Positions 9,377 through 19,073 are shown, counted from the stretch's first letter. The stretch: 64,000 nt of DNA from Chromatiales bacterium (GCA_027032075.1 JALVOC010000146.1:27107-91106); one strand, 5' to 3'. A program made the numbers and translations. Notes: generated by a model from the sequence alone, not told the origin.

Positions 9377-9415
9377 ATCTGCCCCGGACAGAACTCTGCC
9401 TTGTCCGGGGCAGAT
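9377..9415 (+). terminator. Hairpin after ccoP
   Basis: A perfect 14-bp stem (ATCTGCCCCGGACA at 9377-9390, complement at 9402-9415) with an 11-base loop lies 14 bases after the ccoP stop. There is no U-run, so it may be a transcript-stabilising or partial stop signal between ccoP and ccoG rather than an efficient intrinsic terminator. Confidence 0.55.
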
Positions 9416-9551
9416 CATCAAATCAGCCGCGAAAGCGGATATTCTCAACCTTACCCTGCAGATCCACTATCATGTGATGTGGTGAAGCGACTTTCACCTG
9501 TGGCAAACAGCCACACAAACGATTAAGTGCATAGATGAAACAATCCTCAAG

Positions 9552-10958
9552 ATGAGCCAGAAACCCCCTAGCAGCACGACACCCCCACCCATTCCGGTTG
9601 AAGCGTACGCCAAACACCAGAAAATTTACCCGCGAAAGGTCACCGGCCTTTTCGCCACCTTGCGCATCAACAGCGTCCTCATCCTGCTGGGGATTTACTA
9701 TGTTTTCCCCTGGTTGCGCTGGAACGGCCATCAGGCGGTATTGTTTGATCTGCCTGCGCGCAAATTCTATATCTTCGGCCTGACTTTCTGGCCGCAGGAC
9801 TTTTTCTACCTTGCCCTGCTGTTGATTATTTCCGCCCTGGCGCTGTTCTTTTTCACTGCCCTGGCGGGCCGCCTGTGGTGTGGTTATGCCTGCCCGCAGA
9901 CGGTATGGACGGAGGTCTTTTTGTGGATTGAGCAGTTCGTGGAAGGGAGCCGCAACAAGCAGATCAAGCTCGATCACGCCTCCCTCTCGAAACACAAGAT
10001 CATGGTAAAAGCCACCAAGCACTTTCTCTGGCTGGCTTTTTCGGCCTGGACCGGCTTTACCTTTGTGGGCTATTTCACTCCCATCCTCGAACTGGGGCAA
10101 TCACTGCTGAACCTCTCGCTCGGCCCCTGGGAAACCTTCTGGATCTTTTTCTACGGCTTCGCCACTTACGGCAACGCCGGCTTTCTGCGCGAACAAATCT
10201 GCATCTATATGTGCCCCTATGCCCGTTTTCAGAGCGCGATGTTCGACAAGAATACCCTCACCATCGCCTATGATGCGAAACGGGGAGAGAAACGGGGTTC
10301 ACGCAAAAAATCCGCCGACAGCAAGAAGCTGGGACTGGGTGACTGCGTCGACTGCACCCTCTGTGTCCAGGTCTGCCCCACCGGTATCGATATCCGCGAC
10401 GGCCTGCAATACCAGTGTATCGGCTGCGCCGCCTGCATCGACGTCTGTGATCAGGTAATGGACAAAATGAACTACCCCCGCGGCCTGATCCGCTACACCA
10501 CGGAGAACGCGCTGGAAGGCAAACCCACGCGGATCCTGCGACCGAGGGTTATTATTTACGGGTTCCTGCTGTTGGCGATCAGCGTTGCCCTGTTCTACAG
10601 CATGGCCACCCGCACCCCGCTTCAGCTGGATATCATCCGGGATCGCAACGCCCTCTACCGCGAAACCACCGTGGGGCTGGTGGAAAACATCTATACCCTG
10701 AAAATCATCAACATGGACGAACAACCGCATACCTTCCACCTGGCGGTGGACGGCCTCGAGGGGCTGGTGCTGGTCAACCATAAAGGTGACGTGCAGGTCA
10801 AAAGCGGTGAAGTGATCAACCTGCCGGTACGGGTGCAAATCGATCCGGTCAATCTGCCACGTACCGGTAACGATCTGCGCTTCCACCTGCAGGCCACCGA
10901 CAAACCTGAATTGCACATAACAGAAACCGGCCGCTTTATCGGGCCGGTAAGTCGATAA
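9552..10958 (+). CDS. ccoG: cbb3 oxidase accessory protein CcoG (polyferredoxin, RdxA/FixG family)
   Basis: CcoG is a membrane ferredoxin-like protein needed for copper handling during cbb3 assembly. The 468-residue protein has a proline-rich N-terminus, several membrane segments, a CGYACPQTVW motif, then a bacterioferredoxin domain with two Cys clusters (CVDCTLCVQVCP and CIGCAACIDVC). A C-terminal membrane segment is followed by an Ig-like periplasmic domain. Length and order match FixG/RdxA. It is followed by ccoH. The copper ATPase ccoI and the small ccoS, often next in other species, are not found here. Confidence 0.95.
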   Translation: MSQKPPSSTTPPPIPVEAYAKHQKIYPRKVTGLFATLRINSVLILLGIYYVFPWLRWNGHQAVLFDLPARKFYIFGLTFWPQDFFYLALLLIISALALFFFTALAGRLWCGYACPQTVWTEVFLWIEQFVEGSRNKQIKLDHASLSKHKIMVKATKHFLWLAFSAWTGFTFVGYFTPILELGQSLLNLSLGPWETFWIFFYGFATYGNAGFLREQICIYMCPYARFQSAMFDKNTLTIAYDAKRGEKRGSRKKSADSKKLGLGDCVDCTLCVQVCPTGIDIRDGLQYQCIGCAACIDVCDQVMDKMNYPRGLIRYTTENALEGKPTRILRPRVIIYGFLLLAISVALFYSMATRTPLQLDIIRDRNALYRETTVGLVENIYTLKIINMDEQPHTFHLAVDGLEGLVLVNHKGDVQVKSGEVINLPVRVQIDPVNLPRTGNDLRFHLQATDKPELHITETGRFIGPVSR

Positions 10959-11031
10959 AAGGGCAAAGATACAAGGAAAGCCATGCCAATCCTTACCCTT
11001 ATATTTTGCATCTTTGATCTTTTCCCTCTTG
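10957..11031. repeat. GATACAAG-type intergenic repeat, copy C (ccoG-ccoH junction)
   Basis: AAAAGGGCAAAGATACAAGG begins at 10957, overlapping the ccoG stop. An inverted, degenerate partner reads TTGCATCTTTGATCTTTTCC at 11007-11026. The block order (AAAAGGGCAA, then GATACAAGG, then AAAG) matches the repeats in the his operon and after gltD. Confidence 0.5.
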
Positions 11032-11037
11032 AATAAA

Positions 11038-11559
11038 ATGAGTAATGACATGCAACCCACACACGATACCGCCCTCCATCCCTGGTACAAACAATTCTGG
11101 CCCTGGTTTTTGATTTTTTTTCCGGCGCTGGCAGTGGTCGGCGGGATCAGCACCATCATCATCGCCGTACAGACGGATGACGGCCTGGTGGAGGACGACT
11201 ATTACAAATCGGGCCTGGCCATCAACCGCACCCTGGCAAAAGCGCAAAAAGCCCGCGAGCTGGAGCTTCAGGCGACCGCCAGCTGGCAACCGGCGAACCA
11301 GCAGATCCGGCTGACGCTGCGGGGGCATAACGAAAGGATCGAAGACCGGCTTATTCTCAAGCTGGCCCATCCCACCATTGCCGGCCGCGACATTGCAGTA
11401 CCGTTGCAACGCCAGAAGGATGGGACCTACCACGGCATGCTGGCAGCCACCCCCAGCCTGGGATACTGGCATATTTTCCTCGTACCGGAGGATCAGGCCT
11501 GGCGCCTGCGGGGCCGTGAACAGCTGCCGGCGGATACGGAGTGGCAACTGCTGCCCTGA
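11038..11559 (+). CDS. ccoH: cbb3 oxidase assembly protein CcoH/FixH
   Basis: FixH-family proteins are single-span membrane proteins needed for stable cbb3 assembly. The protein (173 residues from this start) has a Trp-rich membrane anchor (WYKQFWPWFLIFFPALAVVG) and a conserved DDYYKSGLAINRTLAKAQKA segment just outside it, then a beta-rich periplasmic domain. The frame opens 24 bases earlier, but MSNDMQ at 11038 gives the shorter cytoplasmic tail usual in the family. It follows ccoG and ends the cbb3 gene group. Confidence 0.88.
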   Translation: MSNDMQPTHDTALHPWYKQFWPWFLIFFPALAVVGGISTIIIAVQTDDGLVEDDYYKSGLAINRTLAKAQKARELELQATASWQPANQQIRLTLRGHNERIEDRLILKLAHPTIAGRDIAVPLQRQKDGTYHGMLAATPSLGYWHIFLVPEDQAWRLRGREQLPADTEWQLLP

Positions 11560-11675
11560 TTTGCTGACCGGGCGGCATACAGTGCGGACTGGATCACAAC
11601 CACGGATCCGGGCACATCACATTCCCGTCCCGCCTCTCTCGACAGCCCGGCCGCTCACGGGGCAATATTCATCCC

Positions 11676-12398
11676 ATGTGGCTTCCTTTCCGCTTTCGTC
11701 ACCGCCGCCGCAGCTCGCGGCTGCGCCGCCGCCTGGTGTGGGCGTTGCGCCTCGGGCTGCTGCTGATCGCGCTGGACGTGTTGTATCTGATACAGATCTG
11801 GCCTGACTGGCAGGCATTCACCCCTGACAGGATGGGTAAATCGAATTTCATGCAGGATTACGAGCGCCGGCGCCAGCAGGACAAAACGCTGCCGCCACTG
11901 CGCTGGAAACCGGTGCCGCTGAACTGGATCCCGAAAACGGTGCAGCGGGCCGTGATCGTCGCAGAGGACGCCCGTTTTTATGAACACCATGGTTTTGACG
12001 TGATCGCCTTTCAGGAGGCAATGCGTTACAACCTGGAAAACCGCAGGCTGCGCTACGGCGCCAGTACCCTTTCACAGCAAACGGTGAAAAACCTGTACTT
12101 CTCGTCCTCGCGCAATCCGCTGCGAAAATGGCATGAACTGGTGGTGACGCTCGGCATGGAGTTCAACCTCAGCAAGGATCGCATCCTCAACACCTATCTG
12201 AATATCGCCGAGTTTGGCAAAGGCGTCTATGGCGTGCAGGCCGCGGCGCAATACTATTGGGGCCTGGGCGTTTACAGCCTCAACCGCTGGCAGGCCGCGC
12301 AACTGGCCGCCACCCTGCCAAGCCCGATCAAACACAATCCTCGTACCCGCACGTCATCCTTCCTGCGCCGGGCGCGGCGTATCTACCGGCGCATGTAA
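11676..12398 (+). CDS. mtgA: Monofunctional peptidoglycan glycosyltransferase
   Basis: MtgA polymerises lipid II into glycan strands at the outer face of the inner membrane. The 240-residue protein has a very basic cytoplasmic N-terminus, one membrane anchor (about residues 24-42), and a GT51 domain with catalytic Glu motifs EDARFYEHHGFD and GASTLSQQTVKNLYFS, then MEFNLSKDRILNTYLNIAEFG. There is no transpeptidase domain. It converges with the DUF6165-type gene, stops 15 bases apart. Confidence 0.95.
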   Translation: MWLPFRFRHRRRSSRLRRRLVWALRLGLLLIALDVLYLIQIWPDWQAFTPDRMGKSNFMQDYERRRQQDKTLPPLRWKPVPLNWIPKTVQRAVIVAEDARFYEHHGFDVIAFQEAMRYNLENRRLRYGASTLSQQTVKNLYFSSSRNPLRKWHELVVTLGMEFNLSKDRILNTYLNIAEFGKGVYGVQAAAQYYWGLGVYSLNRWQAAQLAATLPSPIKHNPRTRTSSFLRRARRIYRRM

Positions 12399-12413
12399 CC
12401 CATCCCGTCCCGT

Positions 12414-12803
12414 CTACTTGTAATCCGCGTAGGATTTTTCCTCCACCAGCCCGGAGCCGAGCTTGAGGTTGAGTTCGCGCTTCACCGCTGCGCGCTCATC
12501 GTTGGTGACATAGACCGCACGCGCCAGGCCGATAAACCCCTCGTCGAATTCCTTGTTGCGCTCCTTGTCCCGGATATCATCTTCGATTTCCCATAATTTT
12601 TCGTTGATCGCCTTGAGGCGGGCCATTTCATCACTGATATCGGTGGCAGAGGCCGGATGCTGTTCCCAGGTTTGTTTCAACAGGCCAAGTTCCCGATTGA
12701 TGTTCTCAAGCTTTGCGGCATCGGAAATGCGTTCGCTCTTGATTTCCAGAATGGTGATTTTGTCCAGAAATTCACCGAAGGAAACCTCTACTTTGATAGT
12801 CAT
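12414..12803 (-). CDS. DUF6165-type conserved cytoplasmic protein
   Basis: A 129-residue soluble, highly charged, helical protein beginning MTIKVEVSFGEFLDKITILEIK, resembling the family now labelled DUF6165. No catalytic motif is evident. The helical middle (about residues 22-105) could form a coiled coil. In other bacteria such genes are often near surface-polysaccharide genes, but here it sits between mtgA (convergent) and a tandem-thioredoxin gene (divergent, about 70 bp apart). Function unknown. The family label is from memory of its N-terminus. Confidence 0.75.
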   Translation of the reverse strand: MTIKVEVSFGEFLDKITILEIKSERISDAAKLENINRELGLLKQTWEQHPASATDISDEMARLKAINEKLWEIEDDIRDKERNKEFDEGFIGLARAVYVTNDERAAVKRELNLKLGSGLVEEKSYADYK

Positions 12804-12873
12804 GGCTGTATAATGGGTTCTCTGGTTGAAGGGATGGCTGAATTCTATAGGGTGTCATCAAAGCAGGCAAACC

Positions 12874-13932
12874 ATGATGATAACGACTGCACGACAAACC
12901 ACTTCCCTGCTGCATCGCAACGTTATGCTGTGGTTGTTGCCGTTATTCATCTGCCTGTTACCCCTCTCACCCGCGCTGGCCAACATCGACACCGATGACA
13001 ATTTCGATGACTCCCCGCTGAAGGAGAATCTGGTCCTGCCTGACTGGTTCAAAGTCAGCTTTCTGGAATTACAGGATGATCTGGATGAAGCCCTCAAGGC
13101 CGGCAAACGGGGGTTGATCATCTATTTTGGCCAGAAACGCTGCCCCTACTGCAAGGCCCAACTGGAAAACAACTGGGGGCAGCGGGATATCCTCGCCTAC
13201 ACCCAGGCCCACTTTGATGTGATCGCCATCGACATACGCGGCCAGAAAACGGTTACCGGTTTCGACGGTAAAGACTACACGGAAAAACAGTTTGCCATCA
13301 AAAACAACACCAACTTCACCCCTTCCTTGCTGTTCATCGTCGCCGGCGGCAAAACCGCACTCAAGCTGCGCGGCTACCGCCCCCCTTACCAGTTCCGTGC
13401 CGCCCTGGAATATGTCGCCGATCGGCACTATAAAAAAGAACCCTTCAACATCTACATGGCACGGGCAGAAACCGCTTTCAGTTACGGCAAGGACACGCTC
13501 AACAGCCACCCGTTTTTTCTGCCACCGCCCTATGCGCTGGATCGCAGCCACATTCCCGCCAAACGGCCGCTGCTGGTGGCGTTTGAACGCCGCAACTGCC
13601 ATGCATGCGATGTCCTGCATGCCGGGCCCTTAAGCGACCCGCGCATCAACAACCTGCTTGAACGGCTGGATATGGTGCAACTGGATATGCGTGCAGACAC
13701 CCCTGTGCTCACGCCAGGCGGGGAAAAAACCACGGCACGTAAGTGGAGTAATGCGTTGCAACTGGATTATGCCCCCACGCTGATCTTTTACGACCAGAAG
13801 GGCAGGGAAATCATCCGCATTGATTCGGTGGTGTGGTTCTACCGCCTGCAGAATGTATTGAACTACGTGCTCAGCGGCGATTACCGGCGTTTCCCCACCT
13901 TCCAGGCCTGGCGCCAGCAGCAGCGGCGCTGA
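12874..13932 (+). CDS. Exported protein with two thioredoxin-like domains
   Basis: The 352-residue protein has a signal peptide (hydrophobic segment VMLWLLPLFICLLPLSPALA) and two thioredoxin-like domains. The first, about residues 60-190, has a CPYC active site (GQKRCPYCKAQL) and a probable cis-proline after FTPS. The second, from about residue 230, has a CHAC motif (RRNCHACDVLHAG) and YAPTLIFYD. The N-terminal half resembles SoxW/DsbD-gamma-type thioredoxins. The likely role is periplasmic thiol-disulfide exchange, possibly linked to cytochrome or Sox protein maturation; that link is inference. ATG at 12874 is chosen; an adjacent ATG at 12877 and a later one before the hydrophobic core are alternatives. 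Confidence 0.8.
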   Translation: MMITTARQTTSLLHRNVMLWLLPLFICLLPLSPALANIDTDDNFDDSPLKENLVLPDWFKVSFLELQDDLDEALKAGKRGLIIYFGQKRCPYCKAQLENNWGQRDILAYTQAHFDVIAIDIRGQKTVTGFDGKDYTEKQFAIKNNTNFTPSLLFIVAGGKTALKLRGYRPPYQFRAALEYVADRHYKKEPFNIYMARAETAFSYGKDTLNSHPFFLPPPYALDRSHIPAKRPLLVAFERRNCHACDVLHAGPLSDPRINNLLERLDMVQLDMRADTPVLTPGGEKTTARKWSNALQLDYAPTLIFYDQKGREIIRIDSVVWFYRLQNVLNYVLSGDYRRFPTFQAWRQQQRR

Positions 13933-14012
13933 GATTCAAAAGTGGGGACGAGCAGACTACGGATTGCTTGCAGGGCGTAAGACGCTGTTTTGCGTTCTCA
14001 TGTTTCAGCGGA

Positions 14013-15302
14013 CTATGCCGCCGAGTTTCGCGAGCGCCGCCGCTGGCGCGGACGATCCCCGCCCTTGCGCCCGCCTGCCGGTTTGCCGTGCCGCCGCCGC
14101 TGGCGCTTTTCGCGAACCGGCGGCCGGGGCTCAATCAGCAGTTCGGGGCTGATGGGTTCAACCGCAATCTTGTGGCCGATGTATGCCTCGATGTCAGGCA
14201 GGGAAAAAACATATTCTTCGCAGGCAAAACTGATGGCATCCCCCTTGGCGCCGGCCCGGGCAGTCCGTCCAATGCGATGCACATAGTCCTCCGCATCCTG
14301 CGGCAAATCGAAATTGATCACATGACTGACCTCGGGAATATGCAGCCCCCTGGCGGCCACATCGGTGGCCACCATGATGTTGAGCTCCCCGCCGGTAAAC
14401 GCCTCCAGCAGGCGCAGACGCTTTTTCTGCGGCACATCACCACTCAACAAGGCAACGCCATAGCCGTTCCCCTTGAGGTAGGCCTCCACCTCTTCCGCCG
14501 CCCGTTTGGTGTTGACAAAGATCAGCACCCGCCCTTGCGGATGGGTTTTGAGCACACCCAGCAACAGCGGAATCTTGTCCTCCTTGGAGGGATAGTAGAC
14601 CTTTTCGGTGATCTGATCTGCGGTCACCTGTTCCGGCTCGATCTCCACCTTCTGCGGGTTGTTCATGTGTTCGTAGGCCAACTCTTGCACCCGGTGTGAC
14701 AGGGTGGCGGAAAACAACAGGTTGAGCCGTTTCCCGGGGTGGGGCATGCGGCGCAACAAATAGCGGATGTCCTTGATAAACCCCAGATCAAACATGCGAT
14801 CCGCCTCATCCAGTACCATCACCTGGATGTCCTTGAGGTTGAAAATCCGCTGTTTGAAATAATCGATCAGGCGGCCCGGTGTGCCGATGAGGATATCCAC
14901 CCCCTCCTCGAGCTGTTTGCGTTGTGATTCGTAGCCGGTACCGCCGTACACCAGTCCCAGTTTGAGTCCGGTGAAGCGTCCCAGCATCTCGGCATCTTTA
15001 TGGATTTGGACCGCCAATTCACGCGTTGGCGCCAGAATCAGGGCGCGGGGGGAGGTGGATTGCCTGTTCTCCGCGGGTGGACAACGCAACAAACGGGCGT
15101 AGGTCGCGATCAAAAAAGCAGCCGTTTTGCCGGTGCCGGTCTGCGCCTGACCGGTGACATCCTTGCCGGCCAGCGCAATTGGCAGGGTTTCTGCTTGAAT
15201 GGGCGTACAGCGAGAAAATCCTGTTGACTCAATGCCTTGCAGCAAGGTTGAGGGCAAATCGAAATCGCTGAACCGGGTATTGGTTAAATGTGCATCACTC
15301 AT
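14013..15302 (-). CDS. rhlB: DEAD-box RNA helicase (RhlB type)
   Basis: RhlB unwinds RNA and in relatives feeds the RNA degradosome. The 429-residue protein shows the helicase motifs in order: Q motif ([14 protein letters not shown]), Walker A (AQTGTGKTA), PTRELA, TPGRL, DEAD ([15 protein letters not shown], read [10 protein letters not shown]), SAT, and [11 protein letters not shown] basic Arg/Lys/Gly tail of about 35 residues follows. The frame is open far upstream, but [17 protein letters not shown] at 15302 matches the family. It diverges from trxA-rho, the same arrangement as in enterobacteria. Confidence 0.93.
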   Translation of the reverse strand: MSDAHLTNTRFSDFDLPSTLLQGIESTGFSRCTPIQAETLPIALAGKDVTGQAQTGTGKTAAFLIATYARLLRCPPAENRQSTSPRALILAPTRELAVQIHKDAEMLGRFTGLKLGLVYGGTGYESQRKQLEEGVDILIGTPGRLIDYFKQRIFNLKDIQVMVLDEADRMFDLGFIKDIRYLLRRMPHPGKRLNLLFSATLSHRVQELAYEHMNNPQKVEIEPEQVTADQITEKVYYPSKEDKIPLLLGVLKTHPQGRVLIFVNTKRAAEEVEAYLKGNGYGVALLSGDVPQKKRLRLLEAFTGGELNIMVATDVAARGLHIPEVSHVINFDLPQDAEDYVHRIGRTARAGAKGDAISFACEEYVFSLPDIEAYIGHKIAVEPISPELLIEPRPPVREKRQRRRHGKPAGGRKGGDRPRQRRRSRNSAA

Positions 15303-15400
15303 AATCCGACAGCATAACAGAACCGGATGCGAATGGGGCTTGCAATAACCTGTCTGTTGGGCTGAAATGTGGGCATACACGAAAACTGGAGAAAACAACC

Positions 15401-15727
15401 TTGAGTGATAAAATTGTCTACGTAACTGACGACACCTTTGAAAAAGAAGTTGTTGAAGCTGACGGACCAGTGCTGGTGGATTACTGGGCAGACTGGTGCG
15501 GCCCCTGCAAAATGATCGCACCCATCCTGGACGAAATCGCCGATGAATACGACGGTAAGCTGAAAGTCGCCAAACTGAACATCGACGAGAACCCGAATAC
15601 ACCGCCCAAATTTGGTATCCGGGGGATTCCAACACTGATGCTGTTCAAAAGTGGTAATGTGGAAGCTACCAAGGTTGGTGCCGTTTCCAAATCCCAGTTG
15701 ACTGCTTTCATCGACAGCAATCTGTAA
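15401..15727 (+). CDS. trxA: Thioredoxin 1
   Basis: Thioredoxin reduces protein disulfides in the cytoplasm. The 108-residue protein has the canonical active site [13 protein letters not shown], the central Asp in VLVDYWA, cis-Pro in RGIPTLMLF and the usual C-terminal helix. The start codon is TTG (15401), with a GGAG ribosome site 8 bases upstream. This gives the MSDKI N-terminus typical of trxA, and no ATG is better placed. It is divergent from rhlB and about 250 bp upstream of rho. Confidence 0.97.
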   Translation: MSDKIVYVTDDTFEKEVVEADGPVLVDYWADWCGPCKMIAPILDEIADEYDGKLKVAKLNIDENPNTPPKFGIRGIPTLMLFKSGNVEATKVGAVSKSQLTAFIDSNL

Positions 15728-15978
15728 ACACCCCCGCCCCCCGGCCCCGCAGGACAACAATGGGGCTGGACGCGGGCAGGGTTTAGTGTTACATTTTTCA
15801 GACAGCCATATAATTTTCTGGCTATATTTGGAAAGTACGTAAACGCTGCCGTTTCGGCAACCTCTCGACTCAGAACACCAAAAACAAACCCTTGAACCCG
15901 TGGCATTTTGCGTCACGCCATTACATATCCGCGCTTAGCTAAACCCAACCAACTCTCAATACAATAAAGCAAAACGAC

Positions 15979-17235
15979 ATGAATCTGACAGAACTGAAAA
16001 AGACCCCCGTCCCCGAGCTGATCGAACTGGCCACCTCCAATGGCATCGAGGGCATGTCCCGCGCCCGCAAACAGGACATCATTTTCGCCATCCTCAAAGC
16101 CCATGCTAAAAATGGGGAGGACATCTACGGCGACGGTGTGCTGGAAATCTTGCAGGACGGCTTTGGCTTCCTGCGTTCTGCCGAGAGTTCCTATCTGGCC
16201 GGTCCTGATGACATTTATGTATCCCCCAGCCAGATCCGCCGCTTCAACCTTCGTACCGGCGACACCGTATCCGGCAAAATCCGCCCGCCGAAGGACAGCG
16301 AGCGCTACTTTGCGCTGCTCAAGGTCAGTGAAATCAATTTCGAGCCGCCGGAGAACGCCAAGAACAAGGTGCTGTTTGAAAACCTGACGCCGTTGCACCC
16401 CAATCAGCGACTCAAACTCGAAATCGGCAACGGCAGCACCGAAGACATGACCGCACGCGTCATCGACCTGACAGCGCCCATCGGCAAGGGCCAGCGTGGC
16501 CTGATCGTCTCGCCACCCAAGGCCGGCAAGACCATCATGCTGCACGACATCGCACACTCCATCACCCATAACCATCCCGAATGCCATCTGATCGTGCTGC
16601 TGATCGATGAACGTCCTGAAGAGGTGACCGAGATGTCACGCTCGGTGCGCGGTGAGGTGGTTTCCTCCACCTTTGATGAACCCGCCAGCCGTCATGTGCA
16701 GGTGGCCGAAATGGTGATTGAAAAGGCCAAACGGCTGGTGGAGCATAAAAAAGACGTGGTCATCCTGCTCGACTCCATCACCCGCCTGGCGCGCGCCTAC
16801 AATACGGTAATCCCCTCCTCGGGCAAGGTGCTCACCGGCGGGGTGGACGCTAACGCCCTGCACCGCCCCAAGCGTTTCTTCGGTGCCGCCAGGAACATCG
16901 AGGAAGGCGGTTCGCTCACCATTATTGCCACCGCCCTGGTGGAAACCGGTTCCCGTATGGACGACGTGATTTATGAGGAATTCAAGGGCACCGGCAACAT
17001 GGAGGTCCACCTGGATCGCAAGATTGCAGAAAAACGACTTTACCCGGCCATCAATATCAACCGTTCCGGCACCCGCCGGGAAGAACTGCTCACCAAACCG
17101 GACGAGCTGCAAATGATGTGGATCATCCGCAAAGTGGTACACGACATGGACGAGATCGGCTCGATGGAGTTCCTGCACGACAAACTCAAGGCAACCAAAA
17201 CCAACGCCGAATTCTTCGACTCGATGAAACGTTGA
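15979..17235 (+). CDS. rho: Transcription termination factor Rho
   Basis: Rho is the hexameric RNA helicase that ends factor-dependent transcription. The 418-residue protein has the N-terminal RNA-binding region ([18 protein letters not shown]; then the cold-shock-like fold with DGFGFLRS), Walker A ([11 protein letters not shown]), Walker B ([16 protein letters not shown]), and the Q and R loops with [14 protein letters not shown] and the arginine finger region. Length is the E. coli standard. The 251-bp leader has no gene; rho leaders are commonly autoregulated, but I cannot point to a specific site. Confidence 0.98.
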   Translation: MNLTELKKTPVPELIELATSNGIEGMSRARKQDIIFAILKAHAKNGEDIYGDGVLEILQDGFGFLRSAESSYLAGPDDIYVSPSQIRRFNLRTGDTVSGKIRPPKDSERYFALLKVSEINFEPPENAKNKVLFENLTPLHPNQRLKLEIGNGSTEDMTARVIDLTAPIGKGQRGLIVSPPKAGKTIMLHDIAHSITHNHPECHLIVLLIDERPEEVTEMSRSVRGEVVSSTFDEPASRHVQVAEMVIEKAKRLVEHKKDVVILLDSITRLARAYNTVIPSSGKVLTGGVDANALHRPKRFFGAARNIEEGGSLTIIATALVETGSRMDDVIYEEFKGTGNMEVHLDRKIAEKRLYPAININRSGTRREELLTKPDELQMMWIIRKVVHDMDEIGSMEFLHDKLKATKTNAEFFDSMKR

Positions 17236-17599
17236 TTCGGGGGTTCACCCACCCCGGAATAGCGGCAGTTTGCTGGGCATAAAAATCCTGCGCGGCCGGT
17301 GCATAAAGGCGTCCGTTTCTTCGAAAATCAACAACTTATGGCCTGCATCAGGAATCATGCCCCTCCAGGCCTCCCCGGGCAAATAATGAAACGTTAATTT
17401 ACGATTCATACTTTCAGAAATTAATTGCATTAATAACAGCAACTTAGCGCAAAATATCAATATAATTACCTAGTTTTTGTGTGACAGAAGTTTTGACAAG
17501 CGCGGCAAAACTTTCGATCATGTAATCAATGGTATGTGTTGTCTTCGCCAATGTTCAGGGAGAGTGGCGCCAACCAGAAAATTTCTAAGGATGTACGCT
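17236..17599. other. Intergenic stretch after rho, no supported gene
   Basis: An AT-rich gap of 364 bp. Just after rho there is a GC-rich imperfect hairpin (about 17234-17259) without a U-run. A minus-strand reading of about 54 codons from 17409 to 17245 is open but has no clear ribosome site and no recognisable motif. A TTGACA at 17492-17497 could be a -35 element for the next gene, but I see no matching -10. Confidence 0.4.
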
Positions 17600-17950
17600 A
17601 TGAGTAAATCTCTGGCATCGGTCTGTCATATCGATTTCGACCAATGGTCCCATCTGGCCAAAAACGATCCCGACTCTTTCGAGCAGTTACGCCAACGACT
17701 GGTCGACGCCTGTATCACACGCGCACCGGAAGCGCAGCAAGTGCGTCTGCGCCGCCTGCAATGGCGCATCGACCGGGTGCGCGAACAGGCGAGCAACCCC
17801 ATGGCGGCATGTGTGAAAATCTCCGGCATGATGTGGGACACTTTCAGCCAGCTCAAGGTGGCCTACGACTGCATCGAGTCCGCGCAGGTGAACAACCGTC
17901 AGTCTGTACAACTCCCCTCGGCAAGGATAATCCCGTTCAAGCAGCACTAA
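17600..17950 (+). CDS. DUF3135-type conserved protein
   Basis: A 116-residue soluble helical protein resembling the gammaproteobacterial DUF3135 family: HIDFDQWSHLAKNDPDSFEQLR, then LQWRIDRVREQASNPMAAC and KISGMMWDTFSQL. No catalytic residues are apparent. The start at 17600 (MSKSLASV) has AAGG 9 bases upstream; the frame opens earlier, but that part looks non-coding. It lies alone between rho and rpmE. Function unknown; the family name is from pattern recall. Confidence 0.75.
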   Translation: MSKSLASVCHIDFDQWSHLAKNDPDSFEQLRQRLVDACITRAPEAQQVRLRRLQWRIDRVREQASNPMAACVKISGMMWDTFSQLKVAYDCIESAQVNNRQSVQLPSARIIPFKQH

Positions 17951-18070
17951 CACTTGCCCCCGGGCGGAGTTTTACGTAAGATTGCCGGCCTTGTTAAGGC
18001 GTGTGGTGCCCGCACAACCGGATAACGTCCGGCATGCGGTGTGGCGACACGCAGAGTCGGAGAAACCCAG

Positions 18071-18274
18071 ATGAAAGCTGATATCCATCCTGCCTATGCG
18101 GAGATCACCGTAACCTGCAGTTGCGGCAATACCTTCAAGACCCGCTCCACTGCGGGCCGGGACCTGAACATTGAAGTCTGTTCTCAATGCCACCCTTTCT
18201 ACACCGGCAAGCAGAAACTGCTGGATACCGCCGGCCGTGTTGACAAGTTCCGTCAGAAATACGGTATGAAATAA
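18071..18274 (+). CDS. rpmE: 50S ribosomal protein bL31 (zinc-binding form)
   Basis: bL31 sits at the ribosomal subunit interface. The 67-residue protein starts [19 protein letters not shown]. It carries the zinc-binding cysteines (CSCG and [10 protein letters not shown]), so it is the C+ form that the cell replaces under zinc limitation. The start at 18071 fits the family; an earlier in-frame ATG adds ten unrelated residues. A good intrinsic terminator follows at 18307-18332, inside the next gene. Confidence 0.96.
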   Translation: MKADIHPAYAEITVTCSCGNTFKTRSTAGRDLNIEVCSQCHPFYTGKQKLLDTAGRVDKFRQKYGMK

Positions 18275-18281
18275 CCGGCAA

Positions 18282-19073
18282 ATGCCAAAACGGTTGCAAC
18301 TGAAAAGGGCGCTGTGGTCAGCGTCCTTTTTTGGTTTCTGCCTGCTCCCCCTTGCCCTGCAGGCGGATTGCGCGCCAGACAACATCGATGCAGAAGTCCG
18401 CGTCACGAAAGTATTCGACGGCGATACCGTCCTGCTGCATGACGGCCGCCACCTGCGTTTCATCGGCATCAATACGCCCGAACGCGCCCGGCAGGAAAAA
18501 GCGGCGGAACCTCTGGCTGAAGCCGCCACCCGCCGGCTGAAAACCCTGTTGAAGGCATCCCGTAACAGCTTGCGGCTCCGCTATGGCACGGTGCGCCAGG
18601 ACCACTACGGGCGCCTGCTGGCCCACCCCTTTCTCACCGACGGCCGCAATCTTACCGAACTGCTGTTACAGGAGGGGCTTGGCGCCCGCATCGTCGTCCC
18701 CCCCAATCTGTGGGGACAGGACTGCTACCGCAAGGCCGAACAAAGCGCACGCGGCCAACATCGTGGCCTGTGGAACATTCCCTATTTTCGCCCCCGCCGC
18801 AGCGGCACCCTGACGCCGGACACCACCGGTTTCCGGCGCGTCACCGGCAGCGTCAGCCGCATCGGTGAAAGCCGCAGCGCCTTGTGGCTGAACCTGGGGC
18901 GGGGCTTCGCCCTGCGCCTGCTGAAAAAGGATTTGCACTATTTCACCTCCCCGCCCCGGCAACTTGCCGGAAAAACCCTGACGGTGCGCGGCTGGGTCTA
19001 TTACGTCGAGAACAAACATGAATTACGCATGAATTTACGCCATCCCGGGATGATTGAGGCGCTTTCCCCCTGA
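18282..19073 (+). CDS. Secreted thermonuclease-family nuclease (SNase fold)
   Basis: A 263-residue protein with an N-terminal signal peptide (basic MPKRLQLKR, hydrophobic FFGFCLLPLALQA) and a staphylococcal-nuclease domain: VTKVFDGDTVLL, LRFIGINTPER and DHYGRLLAH hold the Asp, Glu and Arg residues used by the family. After about residue 170 a second beta-rich domain follows (GSVSRIGESRSALWLNL), common in proteobacterial members. It probably cleaves nucleic acid in the periplasm or outside. It starts eight bases after rpmE; its signal-peptide codons contain an intrinsic terminator. Confidence 0.88.
   Translation: MPKRLQLKRALWSASFFGFCLLPLALQADCAPDNIDAEVRVTKVFDGDTVLLHDGRHLRFIGINTPERARQEKAAEPLAEAATRRLKTLLKASRNSLRLRYGTVRQDHYGRLLAHPFLTDGRNLTELLLQEGLGARIVVPPNLWGQDCYRKAEQSARGQHRGLWNIPYFRPRRSGTLTPDTTGFRRVTGSVSRIGESRSALWLNLGRGFALRLLKKDLHYFTSPPRQLAGKTLTVRGWVYYVENKHELRMNLRHPGMIEALSP
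18307..18332 (+). terminator. Intrinsic terminator of rpmE, inside the nuclease gene
   Basis: GGGCGCTG (18307-18314), loop TGGT, CAGCGTCC (18319-18326, one G-U pair), then TTTTTT (18327-18332). It lies 33 bases after the rpmE stop but also encodes residues 9-17 of the following signal peptide. Confidence 0.75.

Noticed and set aside
17245..17409. Possible 54-residue minus-strand gene after rho
   Set aside because: No convincing ribosome site, no motif, and the start lies in AT-rich promoter-like sequence. Listed only within the intergenic entry.
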